Both the position numbers and the translations under genes were made by a program. The notes under the pieces are model-generated. The model saw nothing but the letters and a program-made list of their open reading frames with translations, was not told where the DNA came from and searched no databases. From positions 7,509,429 through 7,573,428 of the forward strand of contig JANVCC010000047.1 in NCBI GenBank assembly GCA_025345505.1: 64,000 bases of DNA, read 5' to 3'. The DNA comes from Todiramphus chloris collaris (taxonomy: Eukaryota > Chordata > Aves > Coraciiformes > Alcedinidae). Positions 51,601-53,812 of this stretch are shown here, piece by piece. How positions within the stretch are numbered: position 1 is the first letter of the stretch; each line of letters starts with the position of its first letter.

Positions 51601-52848
51601 GTACTTCATGAAGGACTCGCTCCATCTATCCAAGTCAACATCAGCTTTGCATAATTACCAAACATTTATGAAAACAGAAATTTCTGCATCAGCACAATTG
51701 TGCTTTTATCAAGGCAAACGAGTTCATGTGGGGTTTTTTATCTCTCTTTTTTTTTTCCTCTCTCTGTTGGCATCTGGCTGTTTATACAGGTTTTGTTCCA
51801 TGTCAACAATGGAGCTGGCAGAGTAACAGCTACATACGAACCAAGGGTCGTGAATAGTTTGTGTGACGGAAAATGGCACAAGCTTCAGGCAAACAAAAGC
51901 AAACATCTCATTTCGCTGATAATTGATGGGAATTTGGTTCAAACTGATAATCCCTACATCCAGTCAACATCTGCAGATACAAACGATCCCATTTATGTTG
52001 GAGGCTATCCTGGTAGGTACAATAATATTTCTCTTCCCTTCTCGCCCTCCTTCTCTCTTTCGTAAGAACAACTCGGTGCATGCGATCCCTCCCTCTCTCT
52101 CCATCTTTTTCTCTCGTGCTCTCTCTCTGATACATGAAGTTCATGACTTTAAATCACAGTTGCCATTTTTCACATCATCACCAAGCTCAGCACATTAATG
52201 TTTGTGTATATCGTCTTTGTGGAGGGCTGCATTTAGCTGTTGAGGGTATCGGCAAGGTCAACTGAGTTTTTATCAGTTTCCTACACAAACCTGGTCCTTA
52301 GTTGCTGAGAAGAATTTCCTCCACGTGGCTTGTGTTCTGCAATGTCTCTCAGACTTAATAACAGCCCTGCCTGTGCTTGTTGAGGTGTGGATCTATCTAG
52401 AGCAGCTTTTCCCTTTCTTTTCCCTTCTTATTTCCCATTGTCCCCTGGGACAAATTGTTTCTGCAAAGTGCACAAGTTCTCCCAGTGCATGGCTCATGCT
52501 TGAAGGCATGACTGTCCATGGTGGGATGTCTTAGATCATGCAAACATGAATGGAACTGGGTTCTCCCCAGGTGGTTTTTTTATGTCTCCTGTAGGAAGGA
52601 GGGGAAGCACCAGAAGAATAACCTGGATCTTTGTATTGTTTCAGTTCACTGGAAATAGATTCTACGTATTTCACATTTGTTTTTCAGCTGATGTGAAGCA
52701 GAACTGCCTCACAAGCAAGAGCTCATTCCATGGCTGCTTGAGGAACCTCGTGTTGACCAAGGGCCAACAGGCAGAATCGTTTGACTTCAGCAGAGCTTTT
52801 GACCTGCGTGGAGTCTTTCCTCATTCCTGCCCTGGGGCTGAGCACTGA
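1..52848 (+). CDS. LAMA1: Laminin subunit alpha-1, 3' part (45 exons, partial at 5' end)
   Basis: Laminin alpha-1 is a secreted basement-membrane chain. It trimerises with beta and gamma chains through its coiled coil and binds integrins, dystroglycan, heparan sulfate and syndecans through LG1-LG5. Seen here: 45 exons with agreeing phases, 6765 nt, 2254 residues plus stop. Residue numbers below are window residues. Domains: LE repeats (1-330), laminin IV A module (about 330-520), LE repeats (about 510-720), coiled coil (about 720-1284), LG1-LG3 (1285-1830), linker (to 1877), LG4-LG5 (1878-2254). Human LAMA1 has 3075 residues and 63 exons (from memory), so w1 should be near human exon 19. IKVAV opens LG1, and the last residues match alpha-1 rather than alpha-2, which ends near GVQPVSCP. 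All introns are GT-AG except the one after w35 (GC-AG). The 5' end is cut by the window edge. Confidence 0.97.
684..790 (+). CDS. LAMA1: LAMA1 exon w2, LE repeat
   Basis: Residues 65-100. One LE module half: [27 protein letters not shown]. Acceptor acacaag before 684, donor gtaagc at 791, phase 0. The following 1.5-kb intron holds three CR1 pieces. Confidence 0.95.
1041..1257 (+). mobile_element. CR1 LINE, 3' fragment
   Basis: Intronic. Carries the 3' end of a CR1 subfamily marked by 'ggagatgtggtgctgaggg' and 'gcagtgctgggttaatgg', ending in 'atgattctgtga'. Truncated at its 5' end. Confidence 0.9.
1800..2090 (+). mobile_element. CR1 LINE, 3' fragment
   Basis: Subfamily marked by 'gtgagggtgtcagaggctg' and 'ggagagattccaaac'. 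Decayed 3' end near 'cccattctttga'. Confidence 0.85.
2127..2180 (-). mobile_element. CR1 LINE, short 3' tail
   Basis: About 54 bp resembling 'agaatcctttaggttggag', the reverse of a CR1 3' end. Lies 37 bp from the preceding plus-strand copy. Confidence 0.7.
2305..2485 (+). CDS. LAMA1: LAMA1 exon w3, LE repeat
   Basis: Residues 101-160. Contains [17 protein letters not shown] and [20 protein letters not shown], matching the human alpha-1 stretch around GQCHCVPGVAGKRCDRCAHG (from memory). Acceptor ccaacag, donor gtaagc at 2486, phase 1. The next intron (2486-4046) holds CR1 pieces at 2971 and 3456 and AT-rich sequence near 2840-2935. Confidence 0.96.
2971..3040 (-). mobile_element. CR1 LINE, old 3' tail
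   Basis: Diverged CR1 end: 'gaatcattaaggttagaaaa', then 'caagtccaacca'. Confidence 0.7.
3456..3870 (-). mobile_element. CR1 LINE, 3' fragment (subfamily A)
   Basis: Carries the marker 'caatggtgccagggatgggg' and 'agcagggccatctgcaacta'. The same subfamily recurs at 10432, 36829, 46810, 48934 and 53616. Confidence 0.92.
4047..4183 (+). CDS. LAMA1: LAMA1 exon w4, LE repeat
   Basis: Residues 161-206. Reads [28 protein letters not shown], then [12 protein letters not shown]. Acceptor cttgcag, donor gtatga at 4184, phase 0. The next intron is 2342 bp; it has a conserved-looking block (4660-4935) and pyrimidine/C tracts close to w5. Confidence 0.96.
6290..6385 (+). repeat. Pyrimidine tract with two C8 runs
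   Basis: C/T-only stretch in the intron before w5. At 6302-6318 two runs of eight C are split by one A, so the minus strand has two G8 runs. Confidence 0.9.
6526..6762 (+). CDS. LAMA1: LAMA1 exon w5, LE repeats
   Basis: Residues 207-285, the largest LE exon in the window. Reads [43 protein letters not shown] and [15 protein letters not shown]. Both ends are phase 0. Acceptor atccaag, donor gtactg. The next intron (3397 bp) holds a long CR1 piece, an old hairpin near 8.6 kb and TG/TA repeats near 9.9 kb. Confidence 0.96.
6884..7610 (+). mobile_element. CR1 LINE, 3' fragment with part of ORF2
   Basis: About 730 bp. The 5' part reads out CR1 reverse-transcriptase carboxyl-end sequence ([32 protein letters not shown]); the 3' end is 'cactcggtgattctg'. 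Contains stops and is not a working element. Confidence 0.93.
8568..8679. repeat. Inverted repeat, 24-29 bp arms
   Basis: Left arm 8568-8591 pairs with right arm 8651-8679. 'atgagttatga' and 'caactaag' are matched on both arms, with a small bulge between. 'atgagttatga' recurs in the loop (8599-8608 region). It may be a relic of a small DNA transposon; no terminal duplication was confirmed. Confidence 0.6.
9229..9485 (-). mobile_element. CR1 LINE fragment
   Basis: Starts 'gactgattggggttggaagg' and continues through 'ttgctcagcattgatcagct', typical of reverse-strand CR1. Internal part missing. Confidence 0.88.
9872..9934 (+). repeat. TG/TA dinucleotide repeat with inverted symmetry
   Basis: (TG)n, (TA)n, then (CA)n and (TA)n in succession, so the first and second parts can pair. 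Confidence 0.9.
10160..10303 (+). CDS. LAMA1: LAMA1 exon w6, end of LE run into laminin IV A
   Basis: Residues 286-333, phase 0 to phase 0. Reads [33 protein letters not shown] and [10 protein letters not shown]. The last part starts the laminin IV insert. Acceptor tcttacag, donor gtaagt. The 556-bp intron after it is mostly one CR1 copy. Confidence 0.96.
10432..10820 (+). mobile_element. CR1 LINE, 3' fragment (subfamily A)
   Basis: Fills most of the intron between w6 and w7 and ends only about 40 bp before the w7 acceptor. Shares the 'ggtgaggttggccagggctc' segment with the other subfamily A copies. Confidence 0.92.
10860..11039 (+). CDS. LAMA1: LAMA1 exon w7, laminin IV type A module
   Basis: Residues 334-393, phase 0 to 0. 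Reads [20 protein letters not shown], ending in [13 protein letters not shown], the strongly kept core of laminin IV A. NLTG is a possible N-glycosylation site. Acceptor gttgcag, donor gtaagg. The next 610-bp intron is AT-rich with no feature seen. Confidence 0.97.
11650..11835 (+). CDS. LAMA1: LAMA1 exon w8, laminin IV type A module
   Basis: Residues 394-455, phase 0 to 0. Reads [32 protein letters not shown] and [17 protein letters not shown]. Acceptor gaacag, donor gtaagc. The following 893-bp intron carries a CR1 copy at 12207-12671. Confidence 0.97.
12207..12671 (+). mobile_element. CR1 LINE, 3' fragment
   Basis: Marked by 'gttgcaccaggggaggttta' and 'tggagatgtggtgctgaggg', ending 'aaaatgattctatatttct'. 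Ends about 58 bp before w9. Confidence 0.92.
12729..12856 (+). CDS. LAMA1: LAMA1 exon w9, laminin IV type A module
   Basis: Residues 456-497. Reads [36 protein letters not shown] and LQQS. Acceptor ccttag, donor gtaaag at 12857, phase 2. The next intron (1024 bp) shows AT-rich sequence and no clear element. Confidence 0.97.
13881..14001 (+). CDS. LAMA1: LAMA1 exon w10, end of laminin IV A, return to LE
   Basis: Residues 498-538. Reads [20 protein letters not shown], then [16 protein letters not shown], where the LE run resumes (domain IIIa). The MHRGRARAH stretch differs most from the human chain as I recall it. Acceptor cttgtag, donor gtacag, phase 0. Only 140 bp of intron separate it from w11. 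Confidence 0.95.
14142..14279 (+). CDS. LAMA1: LAMA1 exon w11, LE repeat (domain IIIa)
   Basis: Residues 539-584, phase 0 to 0. Reads [35 protein letters not shown]. Acceptor cctgacag, donor gtatgt. The next intron (1143 bp) holds two CR1 copies facing tail to tail and a T run near 15060. Confidence 0.96.
14475..14662 (+). mobile_element. CR1 LINE, 3' fragment
   Basis: Reads 'gaacaggctgcccagagaag' through 'ccctaccattctatgactga'. Its 3' end abuts the 3' end of the next, opposite copy. Confidence 0.9.
14663..14883 (-). mobile_element. CR1 LINE, 3' fragment
   Basis: Opposite orientation to its left neighbour. Reads 'tcaagtccaagttaaccca' and 'cctccagggatcatggggac', from a different subfamily than the copy at 14475. 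Confidence 0.9.
15057..15080 (+). repeat. T homopolymer run
   Basis: T run of 19 followed by CTTTT, in the intron between w11 and w12. Confidence 0.9.
15423..15544 (+). CDS. LAMA1: LAMA1 exon w12, LE repeat
   Basis: Residues 585-624. Reads [20 protein letters not shown], then [15 protein letters not shown]. Acceptor gtgtctcag, donor gtaacc at 15545, phase 2. The next 1022-bp intron has long pyrimidine tracts (about 16080-16200). Confidence 0.95.
16078..16201 (+). repeat. T/C-rich low-complexity tract
   Basis: About 120 bp of almost pure pyrimidines, including a T15 run. Intron w12-w13. Confidence 0.88.
16567..16653 (+). CDS. LAMA1: LAMA1 exon w13, LE repeat
   Basis: Residues 625-653, the shortest exon in the window (87 nt). 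Reads [18 protein letters not shown], then [11 protein letters not shown]. Acceptor cctccag, donor gtgagt, phase 2 at both ends. The 241-bp intron after it shows nothing notable. Confidence 0.95.
16895..17088 (+). CDS. LAMA1: LAMA1 exon w14, last full LE repeats
   Basis: Residues 654-718. Reads [48 protein letters not shown] and [14 protein letters not shown]-rich compared with its surroundings. Acceptor cgtgcag, donor gtaggt, phase 1. The next intron (1121 bp) is AT-rich, with (ATT)n-like sequence near 17940-18070. Confidence 0.96.
18030..18070 (+). repeat. ATT-rich microsatellite
   Basis: Imperfect (ATT)n within an AT-rich 130-bp block upstream of w15. Confidence 0.8.
18210..18352 (+). CDS. 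LAMA1: LAMA1 exon w15, start of coiled coil
   Basis: Residues 719-766. Begins [20 protein letters not shown]. The paired Cys of CDDNC sit where laminin alpha chains join beta and gamma chains by disulfides. NLTG follows, then [16 protein letters not shown]. Acceptor tttatag, donor gtaaaa, phase 0. The next intron is 2550 bp; it holds a CR1 copy at 20300-20536. Confidence 0.96.
20300..20536 (+). mobile_element. CR1 LINE, 3' fragment
   Basis: Reads 'gaaggtttaggtttggtata' and 'tccaaccttaatgattctat'. Lies about 370 bp upstream of w16. Confidence 0.9.
20903..21001 (+). CDS. LAMA1: LAMA1 exon w16, coiled coil
   Basis: Residues 767-799, phase 0 to 0. Reads [19 protein letters not shown], then [12 protein letters not shown]. 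Sequence similarity to human is low here, as is usual for laminin coils; position, phase and length support it. Acceptor cttatag, donor gtaggt. The following 960-bp intron shows no element. Confidence 0.85.
21962..22073 (+). CDS. LAMA1: LAMA1 exon w17, coiled coil
   Basis: Residues 800-836. Reads [20 protein letters not shown], then [16 protein letters not shown]. Acceptor attccag, donor gtaccc (weak after the first four bases), phase 1. The intron to w18 is only 176 bp and pyrimidine-rich. Confidence 0.88.
22250..22412 (+). CDS. LAMA1: LAMA1 exon w18, coiled coil
   Basis: Residues 837-890. Reads [38 protein letters not shown] and KSASVLK. NET and NAT are possible N-glycosylation sites. Acceptor ctccttag, donor gtaagc, phase 2. 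The next intron (2839 bp) holds a CR1 copy and a conserved-looking block near 24 kb. Confidence 0.92.
22850..23391 (+). mobile_element. CR1 LINE, 3' fragment
   Basis: About 540 bp with the 'gagctggggaagggtctgga' and 'tggagatgtggtgctgaggg' markers. Intron w18-w19. Confidence 0.9.
25252..25462 (+). CDS. LAMA1: LAMA1 exon w19, coiled coil
   Basis: Residues 891-961. Strong heptad character: [47 protein letters not shown]. Acceptor tttgtcag, donor gtaaga, phase 0. The 236-bp intron after it has no notable content. Confidence 0.96.
25699..25815 (+). CDS. LAMA1: LAMA1 exon w20, coiled coil
   Basis: Residues 962-1000, phase 0 to 0 (39 codons). Reads [20 protein letters not shown], then [14 protein letters not shown]. 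Acceptor gatacag, donor gtaaga. The following intron is only 90 bp and has no in-frame stop (see findings). Confidence 0.95.
25906..26069 (+). CDS. LAMA1: LAMA1 exon w21, coiled coil
   Basis: Residues 1001-1054. Reads [31 protein letters not shown], then [18 protein letters not shown], very close to human alpha-1 (RAEDHATEFQRLADVL, from memory). Acceptor tctgcag, donor gtgata, phase 2. The next 1116-bp intron has one short CR1 tail at 26171. Confidence 0.97.
26171..26230 (+). mobile_element. CR1 LINE, short 3' tail
   Basis: About 60 bp: 'gttggacttgatgatcttta', then 'cccttccaactgaaacc'. Confidence 0.8.
27186..27324 (+). CDS. LAMA1: LAMA1 exon w22, coiled coil
   Basis: Residues 1055-1101. Reads [39 protein letters not shown]. 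Acceptor atttag, donor gtaagt, phase 0. The following 1369-bp intron has a GTT microsatellite, a 31-bp-period direct duplication and the minisatellite with the assembly gap. Confidence 0.94.
27578..27623 (+). repeat. (GTT)n microsatellite
   Basis: About 15 near-perfect units, intron w22-w23. Confidence 0.95.
27999..28051 (+). repeat. Direct duplication, 31-bp period
   Basis: 'gaatgggccatagtttacaa' at 27999 recurs at 28030 with few mismatches. Confidence 0.85.
28398..28548 (+). repeat. 21-bp minisatellite containing an assembly gap
   Basis: Unit CCTCGGG-T6-CCC-T5, early units with CCTTGGG. Unit starts at 28405, 28426, 28447 and 28468, then 28504 and 28525. The true copy number is unknown because of the N run. 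Confidence 0.95.
28481..28490. other. Assembly gap (10 N)
   Basis: Ten N inside the minisatellite. The flanking unit starts (28468 and 28504) are 36 apart, not a multiple of 21, so the gap length is arbitrary. Confidence 0.98.
28694..28787 (+). CDS. LAMA1: LAMA1 exon w23, coiled coil
   Basis: Residues 1102-1132. Reads [20 protein letters not shown], then [10 protein letters not shown]. Acceptor ttttcag, donor gtcagt (pyrimidine at +3), phase 1. The following 1234-bp intron is A/T-run rich with no element recognised. Confidence 0.9.
30022..30138 (+). CDS. LAMA1: LAMA1 exon w24, coiled coil
   Basis: Residues 1133-1171. Reads [39 protein letters not shown]. The ending fits human ESLLILRAIPK (from memory). 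Acceptor ccaacag, donor gtaagt, phase 1 at both ends. The next 1292-bp intron has a head-to-head CR1 pair near 30.8 kb. Confidence 0.93.
30785..30898 (-). mobile_element. CR1 LINE, 3' fragment
   Basis: Begins 'aatcatagaatcataaaatt' and runs to 'ccctcagcaccacgtca'. Part of a head-to-head pair. Confidence 0.88.
30904..30971 (+). mobile_element. CR1 LINE, 3' tail
   Basis: Reads 'gatgagatgatctccagagg' and 'ccaccattctgtgattctg'. Directly joins the opposite-strand copy to its left. Confidence 0.85.
31431..31613 (+). CDS. LAMA1: LAMA1 exon w25, coiled coil
   Basis: Residues 1172-1232. Reads [40 protein letters not shown], then [13 protein letters not shown]. Two NXT/S sites (LNTS, VNDT). Acceptor gtttcag, donor gtaagt, phase 1 at both ends. 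The 327-bp intron to w26 shows nothing notable. Confidence 0.96.
31941..32095 (+). CDS. LAMA1: LAMA1 exon w26, end of coiled coil
   Basis: Residues 1233-1284. Reads [20 protein letters not shown], then [16 protein letters not shown], nearly identical to mammalian alpha-1. This end of the coil is next to LG1 and matters for integrin binding in the family. Acceptor ttggcag, donor gtgagt, phase 0. The next intron is 2112 bp, with CR1 pieces, a GA repeat and a CAA-rich tract. Confidence 0.98.
32394..32414 (+). repeat. (GA)n microsatellite
   Basis: Ten GA units, intron w26-w27. Confidence 0.92.
32599..32690 (-). mobile_element. CR1 LINE, 3' fragment
   Basis: Reads 'aagaatcattatggttggaa' and 'tcccaacatctccctaacca'. 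Confidence 0.85.
32735..32829 (+). mobile_element. CR1 LINE, 3' tail
   Basis: Reads 'aactagatgaccttccaagg' and 'cagtcagattctatgaa'. Only about 45 bp from the opposite copy on its left. Confidence 0.85.
33030..33127 (+). repeat. CAA/A-rich tract
   Basis: About 100 bp of A and C only with few exceptions, with (CAA)n at 33090-33108. Confidence 0.9.
33572..33668 (+). mobile_element. CR1 LINE, 3' tail
   Basis: Decayed tail: 'tgttggactttatgatctta', then 'ccaactgttgtgattctgtg'. Confidence 0.78.
34208..34351 (+). CDS. LAMA1: LAMA1 exon w27, start of LG1 with IKVAV
   Basis: Residues 1285-1332, phase 0 to 0. Its first five codons spell IKVAV, the known cell-adhesive and neurite-promoting peptide of alpha-1. 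Then [20 protein letters not shown] and [13 protein letters not shown]. Acceptor ccccccag, donor gtaact. The 568-bp intron is largely a CR1 piece. Confidence 0.98.
34394..34770 (-). mobile_element. CR1 LINE, internal fragment
   Basis: ORF2 carboxyl-end part on the minus strand ([20 protein letters not shown]). Lacks the usual 3' tail. Lies between w27 and w28. Confidence 0.88.
34920..35053 (+). CDS. LAMA1: LAMA1 exon w28, LG1
   Basis: Residues 1333-1376. Reads [38 protein letters not shown], the LG core (WDLGSG, WH.I.). Acceptor gtttttcag, donor gtaatt, phase 2. The following intron is 245 bp with nothing seen. Confidence 0.97.
35299..35449 (+). CDS. LAMA1: LAMA1 exon w29, LG1
   Basis: Residues 1377-1427. 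Reads [40 protein letters not shown] and LGGQIK. Acceptor cttggcag. The donor is gttata, weak for a GT donor, yet phase 0 and homology require this end. The next 1120-bp intron is half filled by a CR1 copy. Confidence 0.96.
35612..36185 (-). mobile_element. CR1 LINE, 3' fragment
   Basis: About 570 bp, starting 'aatcatagaatgttcggggt'. Encodes decayed ORF2 end sequence. Lies between w29 and w30. Confidence 0.92.
36570..36694 (+). CDS. LAMA1: LAMA1 exon w30, LG1 to LG2
   Basis: Residues 1428-1468. Reads [20 protein letters not shown], then [17 protein letters not shown], closing LG1 with its Cys pair. Acceptor gtcttgcag, donor gtactt, phase 2. The next 1254-bp intron has one CR1 copy and T runs. 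Confidence 0.97.
36829..37065 (-). mobile_element. CR1 LINE, 3' fragment (subfamily A)
   Basis: Starts 'catggggtcatagactggtt'; contains the 'caatggtgccagggatgggg' marker. Lies just downstream of w30. Confidence 0.92.
37949..38099 (+). CDS. LAMA1: LAMA1 exon w31, LG2 start
   Basis: Residues 1469-1519. Reads [20 protein letters not shown], then [18 protein letters not shown]. Acceptor ttccacag, donor gtaagg, phase 0. The next 1135-bp intron shows no repeat I recognise. Confidence 0.97.
39235..39379 (+). CDS. LAMA1: LAMA1 exon w32, LG2
   Basis: Residues 1520-1567. Reads [40 protein letters not shown]. Acceptor cctcccag, donor gtaggc, phase 1. The 632-bp intron has a short TA run at 39808-39823. 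Confidence 0.97.
40012..40153 (+). CDS. LAMA1: LAMA1 exon w33, LG2
   Basis: Residues 1568-1614. Reads [40 protein letters not shown]. Acceptor ctttgcag, donor gtaaag, phase 2. The following 2642-bp intron holds the nested CR1 cluster at 40645-42120. Confidence 0.97.
40645..41185 (-). mobile_element. CR1 LINE, outer element, 3' part (split)
   Basis: Starts 'atcacagaattggactggta', runs through 'ctgacaccctcacaccaaag' to 'ggtggcctcactagg', then is broken by a second CR1. Resumes at about 42070. Confidence 0.9.
41205..42068 (+). mobile_element. CR1 LINE inserted into another CR1
   Basis: About 860 bp and one of the longest copies here. Reads ORF2 carboxyl-end sequence ([40 protein letters not shown]) and ends 'caatctatgaatctatga'. 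Sits inside the minus-strand copy, so it is the younger of the two. Confidence 0.93.
42070..42120 (-). mobile_element. CR1 LINE, outer element, continued
   Basis: Reads 'aggagaacctccctccacct', the expected continuation of the outer copy interrupted near 41185. Confidence 0.8.
42796..42910 (+). CDS. LAMA1: LAMA1 exon w34, LG2 end
   Basis: Residues 1615-1653. Reads [20 protein letters not shown], then [10 protein letters not shown], the LG2 disulfide end. Acceptor atttttcag, donor gtagga, phase 0. The intron after it is 205 bp. Confidence 0.97.
43116..43286 (+). CDS. LAMA1: LAMA1 exon w35, LG3 start with polybasic site
   Basis: Residues 1654-1710, phase 0 to 0. Reads [40 protein letters not shown], then [11 protein letters not shown]. 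The donor is GC (gcaagt at 43287), not GT, and phase and homology leave no other choice. KRRRRQ (43260-43277) fits a furin-type cleavage site. Acceptor aaatcag. The next intron is 535 bp. Confidence 0.95.
43822..43973 (+). CDS. LAMA1: LAMA1 exon w36, LG3
   Basis: Residues 1711-1760. Reads [45 protein letters not shown]. Acceptor atccgcag, donor gtacat, phase 2. The next 1156-bp intron holds a CR1 copy at 44232-44861. Confidence 0.97.
44232..44861 (+). mobile_element. CR1 LINE, 3' fragment
   Basis: About 630 bp: 'ggtggccaagaaggccgcca', 'tggagatgtggtgctgaagg', end 'aatgattctatgattccat'. Lies between w36 and w37. Confidence 0.92.
45130..45315 (+). CDS. LAMA1: LAMA1 exon w37, LG3
   Basis: Residues 1761-1822. 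Reads [50 protein letters not shown]. Acceptor ctttttcag, donor gtaagt inside a GAG codon, phase 2. The next intron (478 bp) has no element. Confidence 0.96.
45794..45956 (+). CDS. LAMA1: LAMA1 exon w38, LG3 end and LG3-LG4 linker
   Basis: Residues 1823-1877. Reads [20 protein letters not shown], closing LG3, then a Pro/Glu-rich linker ([20 protein letters not shown]) unlike the human linker in detail. Acceptor aaacacag after a long T-rich tract, donor gtaggt, phase 0. The reading frame stays open 357 nt into the intron (see findings). Confidence 0.94.
46810..47245 (+). mobile_element. CR1 LINE, 3' fragment (subfamily A)
   Basis: Reads 'ctcagagagttgggggtgtt', 'catccctggcaccattgcag', end 'cacttctataattatg'. 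Ends about 190 bp before w39. Confidence 0.92.
47434..47546 (+). CDS. LAMA1: LAMA1 exon w39, LG4 start
   Basis: Residues 1878-1914. Reads [20 protein letters not shown], then [14 protein letters not shown]. The first half of the AG73-like basic site ends here. Acceptor attaacag, donor gtgagt, phase 2. The next 1029-bp intron shows no repeat. Confidence 0.95.
48576..48765 (+). CDS. LAMA1: LAMA1 exon w40, LG4
   Basis: Residues 1915-1978. Reads [62 protein letters not shown]4 of alpha-1 binds dystroglycan, heparin and sulfatide in mammals. Acceptor attgcctag, donor gtgggt, phase 0. The next 545-bp intron is half CR1. Confidence 0.97.
48934..49205 (-). mobile_element. CR1 LINE, 3' fragment (subfamily A)
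   Basis: Starts 'catggaatcctggaatggtt'; holds 'caatggtgccagggatgggg'. Lies between w40 and w41, in opposite orientation to the copy at 46810. Confidence 0.92.
49311..49469 (+). CDS. LAMA1: LAMA1 exon w41, LG4
   Basis: Residues 1979-2031, phase 0 to 0. Reads [39 protein letters not shown]. The VKRKG stretch matches the basic dystroglycan/heparin face of mammalian LG4. Acceptor tttttccag, donor gtaaga. The 391-bp intron has a 24-bp tandem duplication. Confidence 0.97.
49697..49744 (+). repeat. 24-bp tandem duplication
   Basis: Two copies of 'gagatcttaagtaagtaagt'-type sequence with two mismatches, intron w41-w42. Confidence 0.85.
49861..50014 (+). CDS. LAMA1: LAMA1 exon w42, LG4 end to LG5 start
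   Basis: Residues 2032-2082. Reads [40 protein letters not shown]. Acceptor acgtgtag, donor gtaagt, phase 1. The next 502-bp intron is mostly a CR1 copy. Confidence 0.97.
50088..50440 (-). mobile_element. CR1 LINE fragment
   Basis: Reads 'ctctccagagaaggagactc' and 'ctgacaccctcacaccaaag', as in the copy at 40645. The 3' tail is missing. Ends about 75 bp before w43. Confidence 0.9.
50517..50650 (+). CDS. LAMA1: LAMA1 exon w43, LG5
   Basis: Residues 2083-2127. Reads [39 protein letters not shown]. Acceptor cttttcag, donor gtaagc, phase 0. The following 1139-bp intron shows no recognised element. Confidence 0.98.
51790..52012 (+). CDS. LAMA1: LAMA1 exon w44, LG5
   Basis: Residues 2128-2201. 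Reads [55 protein letters not shown]; this stretch is diagnostic for alpha-1. Acceptor tatacag, donor gtaggt, phase 1. The next 675-bp intron has pyrimidine-rich sequence (52030-52130) and no element. Confidence 0.98.
52688..52848 (+). CDS. LAMA1: LAMA1 exon w45, LG5 end and stop codon
   Basis: Residues 2202-2254, then TGA at 52846-52848. Reads [20 protein letters not shown] and [20 protein letters not shown], ending AEH. Human alpha-1 ends HSCPGTES (from memory), so this is the natural end. Acceptor ttttcag. Confidence 0.98.
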
Positions 52849-53215
52849 ACTGCAGCAAAGCCTGCCTGGACTGAGTGAGAGAGGGTTTTGGTTTTTTTTT
52901 TCTGTTGATCTGTTATTTTTCATTCTCATTTCGTAATGAAAAGAATTGGTGAGAGCCTGTGTCTGTTTGATTTTCTGGTTGTTTGACAACTCAGGTAATC
53001 TTTGATTTTTTTAGTCAGAAGCTCTTTGTCTGCATTTTAACTAAAAGGTTCTGAACAACAAATACCTCTACTATGATGTTAATGGCATTAATTGGGTATT
53101 TTTCTTTTGGGAATTTTTATTAATCAGTGTTTACAGTATGTTTTCATTACTTGACAGTATTTCATTTTATTGTGTATTGGTCGTTTTATAAGAAGGTAAT
53201 AATTTTGGACCACAT

Positions 53216-53221
53216 AATAAA
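53216..53221 (+). promoter_or_regulatory. LAMA1: Poly(A) signal AATAAA, proximal
   Basis: Canonical hexamer in the LAMA1 3' UTR, eleven bases upstream of a second one. Confidence 0.8.
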
Positions 53222-53226
53222 ACTGC

Positions 53227-53232
53227 AATAAA
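53227..53232 (+). promoter_or_regulatory. LAMA1: Poly(A) signal AATAAA, distal
   Basis: Second canonical hexamer. T/G-containing sequence follows within 30 nt, as expected for cleavage. Confidence 0.8.
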
Positions 53233-53259
53233 CTGTGCATTATTTCATATAGTTCAGCC

Positions 53260-53615
53260 GTCCATACATTTCAGTTCAAAGAAGAAGTGCCAGAAGATTA
53301 AGAAGCGAAACACAGAAGTGGACAGAGTCCAGCAGAGGGAGCAGGAGACTAAAGGCGTAATTTCGAAGATCTCGTATTCAGATTCTAATGATTAGGAATT
53401 TTCTTATTTGAACTTTATATAGTAGCTCCGATCCCTTTATTCTCCTGCCTTAATATCCAGTGCTTCTGACCCCTATTATAGCCACATTGTCTAGGAAGGT
53501 TATGCTCTTGAGACATGTTTGGGGCACATGCCCTTGATCTGACTCAAGTAAGGACATCCACTTGTCAATAGGCTGCATCATTGACCAGTGACAAACATGT
53601 CTTATATTGGAAGAT
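53260..53615. other. Intergenic, purine-rich start
   Basis: Starts with a purine-rich stretch (53279-53365), then ordinary sequence. No gene seen. Confidence 0.7.
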
Positions 53616-53812
53616 CATAGAATTGCAGACTGGTTTGGGTTGGAAGGGACCTTTCAAGGTTATCCAGTCCAACCCCCCTGCACTAAGCAGGGCCGTCTGC
53701 AATTAGAGCAGGTTGCTCAGAGCCCCAGCCAACCTCACCTGCAATGGTGCCAGGGATGGGGCAGTGACCACCTCTCTGGGCAACCTGGGACAGGCTCTCA
53801 CTACCCTCATTT
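53616..53812 (-). mobile_element. CR1 LINE, 3' fragment (subfamily A)
   Basis: Intergenic, 370 bp past the LAMA1 poly(A) signals. Starts 'atcatagaattgcagactgg'; holds 'caatggtgccagggatgggg'. Confidence 0.92.

Larger units (their letters stand above)
52849..53250 (+). other. LAMA1: LAMA1 3' UTR
   Basis: About 400 nt from the stop codon to just past two poly(A) signals. It is AT-rich and free of CR1. The exact cleavage site cannot be read from the sequence; about 15-25 nt past the second signal is expected. Confidence 0.8.

Noticed and set aside
1-53250. LAMA2, LAMA3 or LAMA5 instead of LAMA1
   Set aside because: IKVAV at LG1, the LG5 stretch in w44 and the FSRAF...HSCPG end fit alpha-1. Alpha-2 ends differently, and alpha-3 and alpha-5 diverge more.
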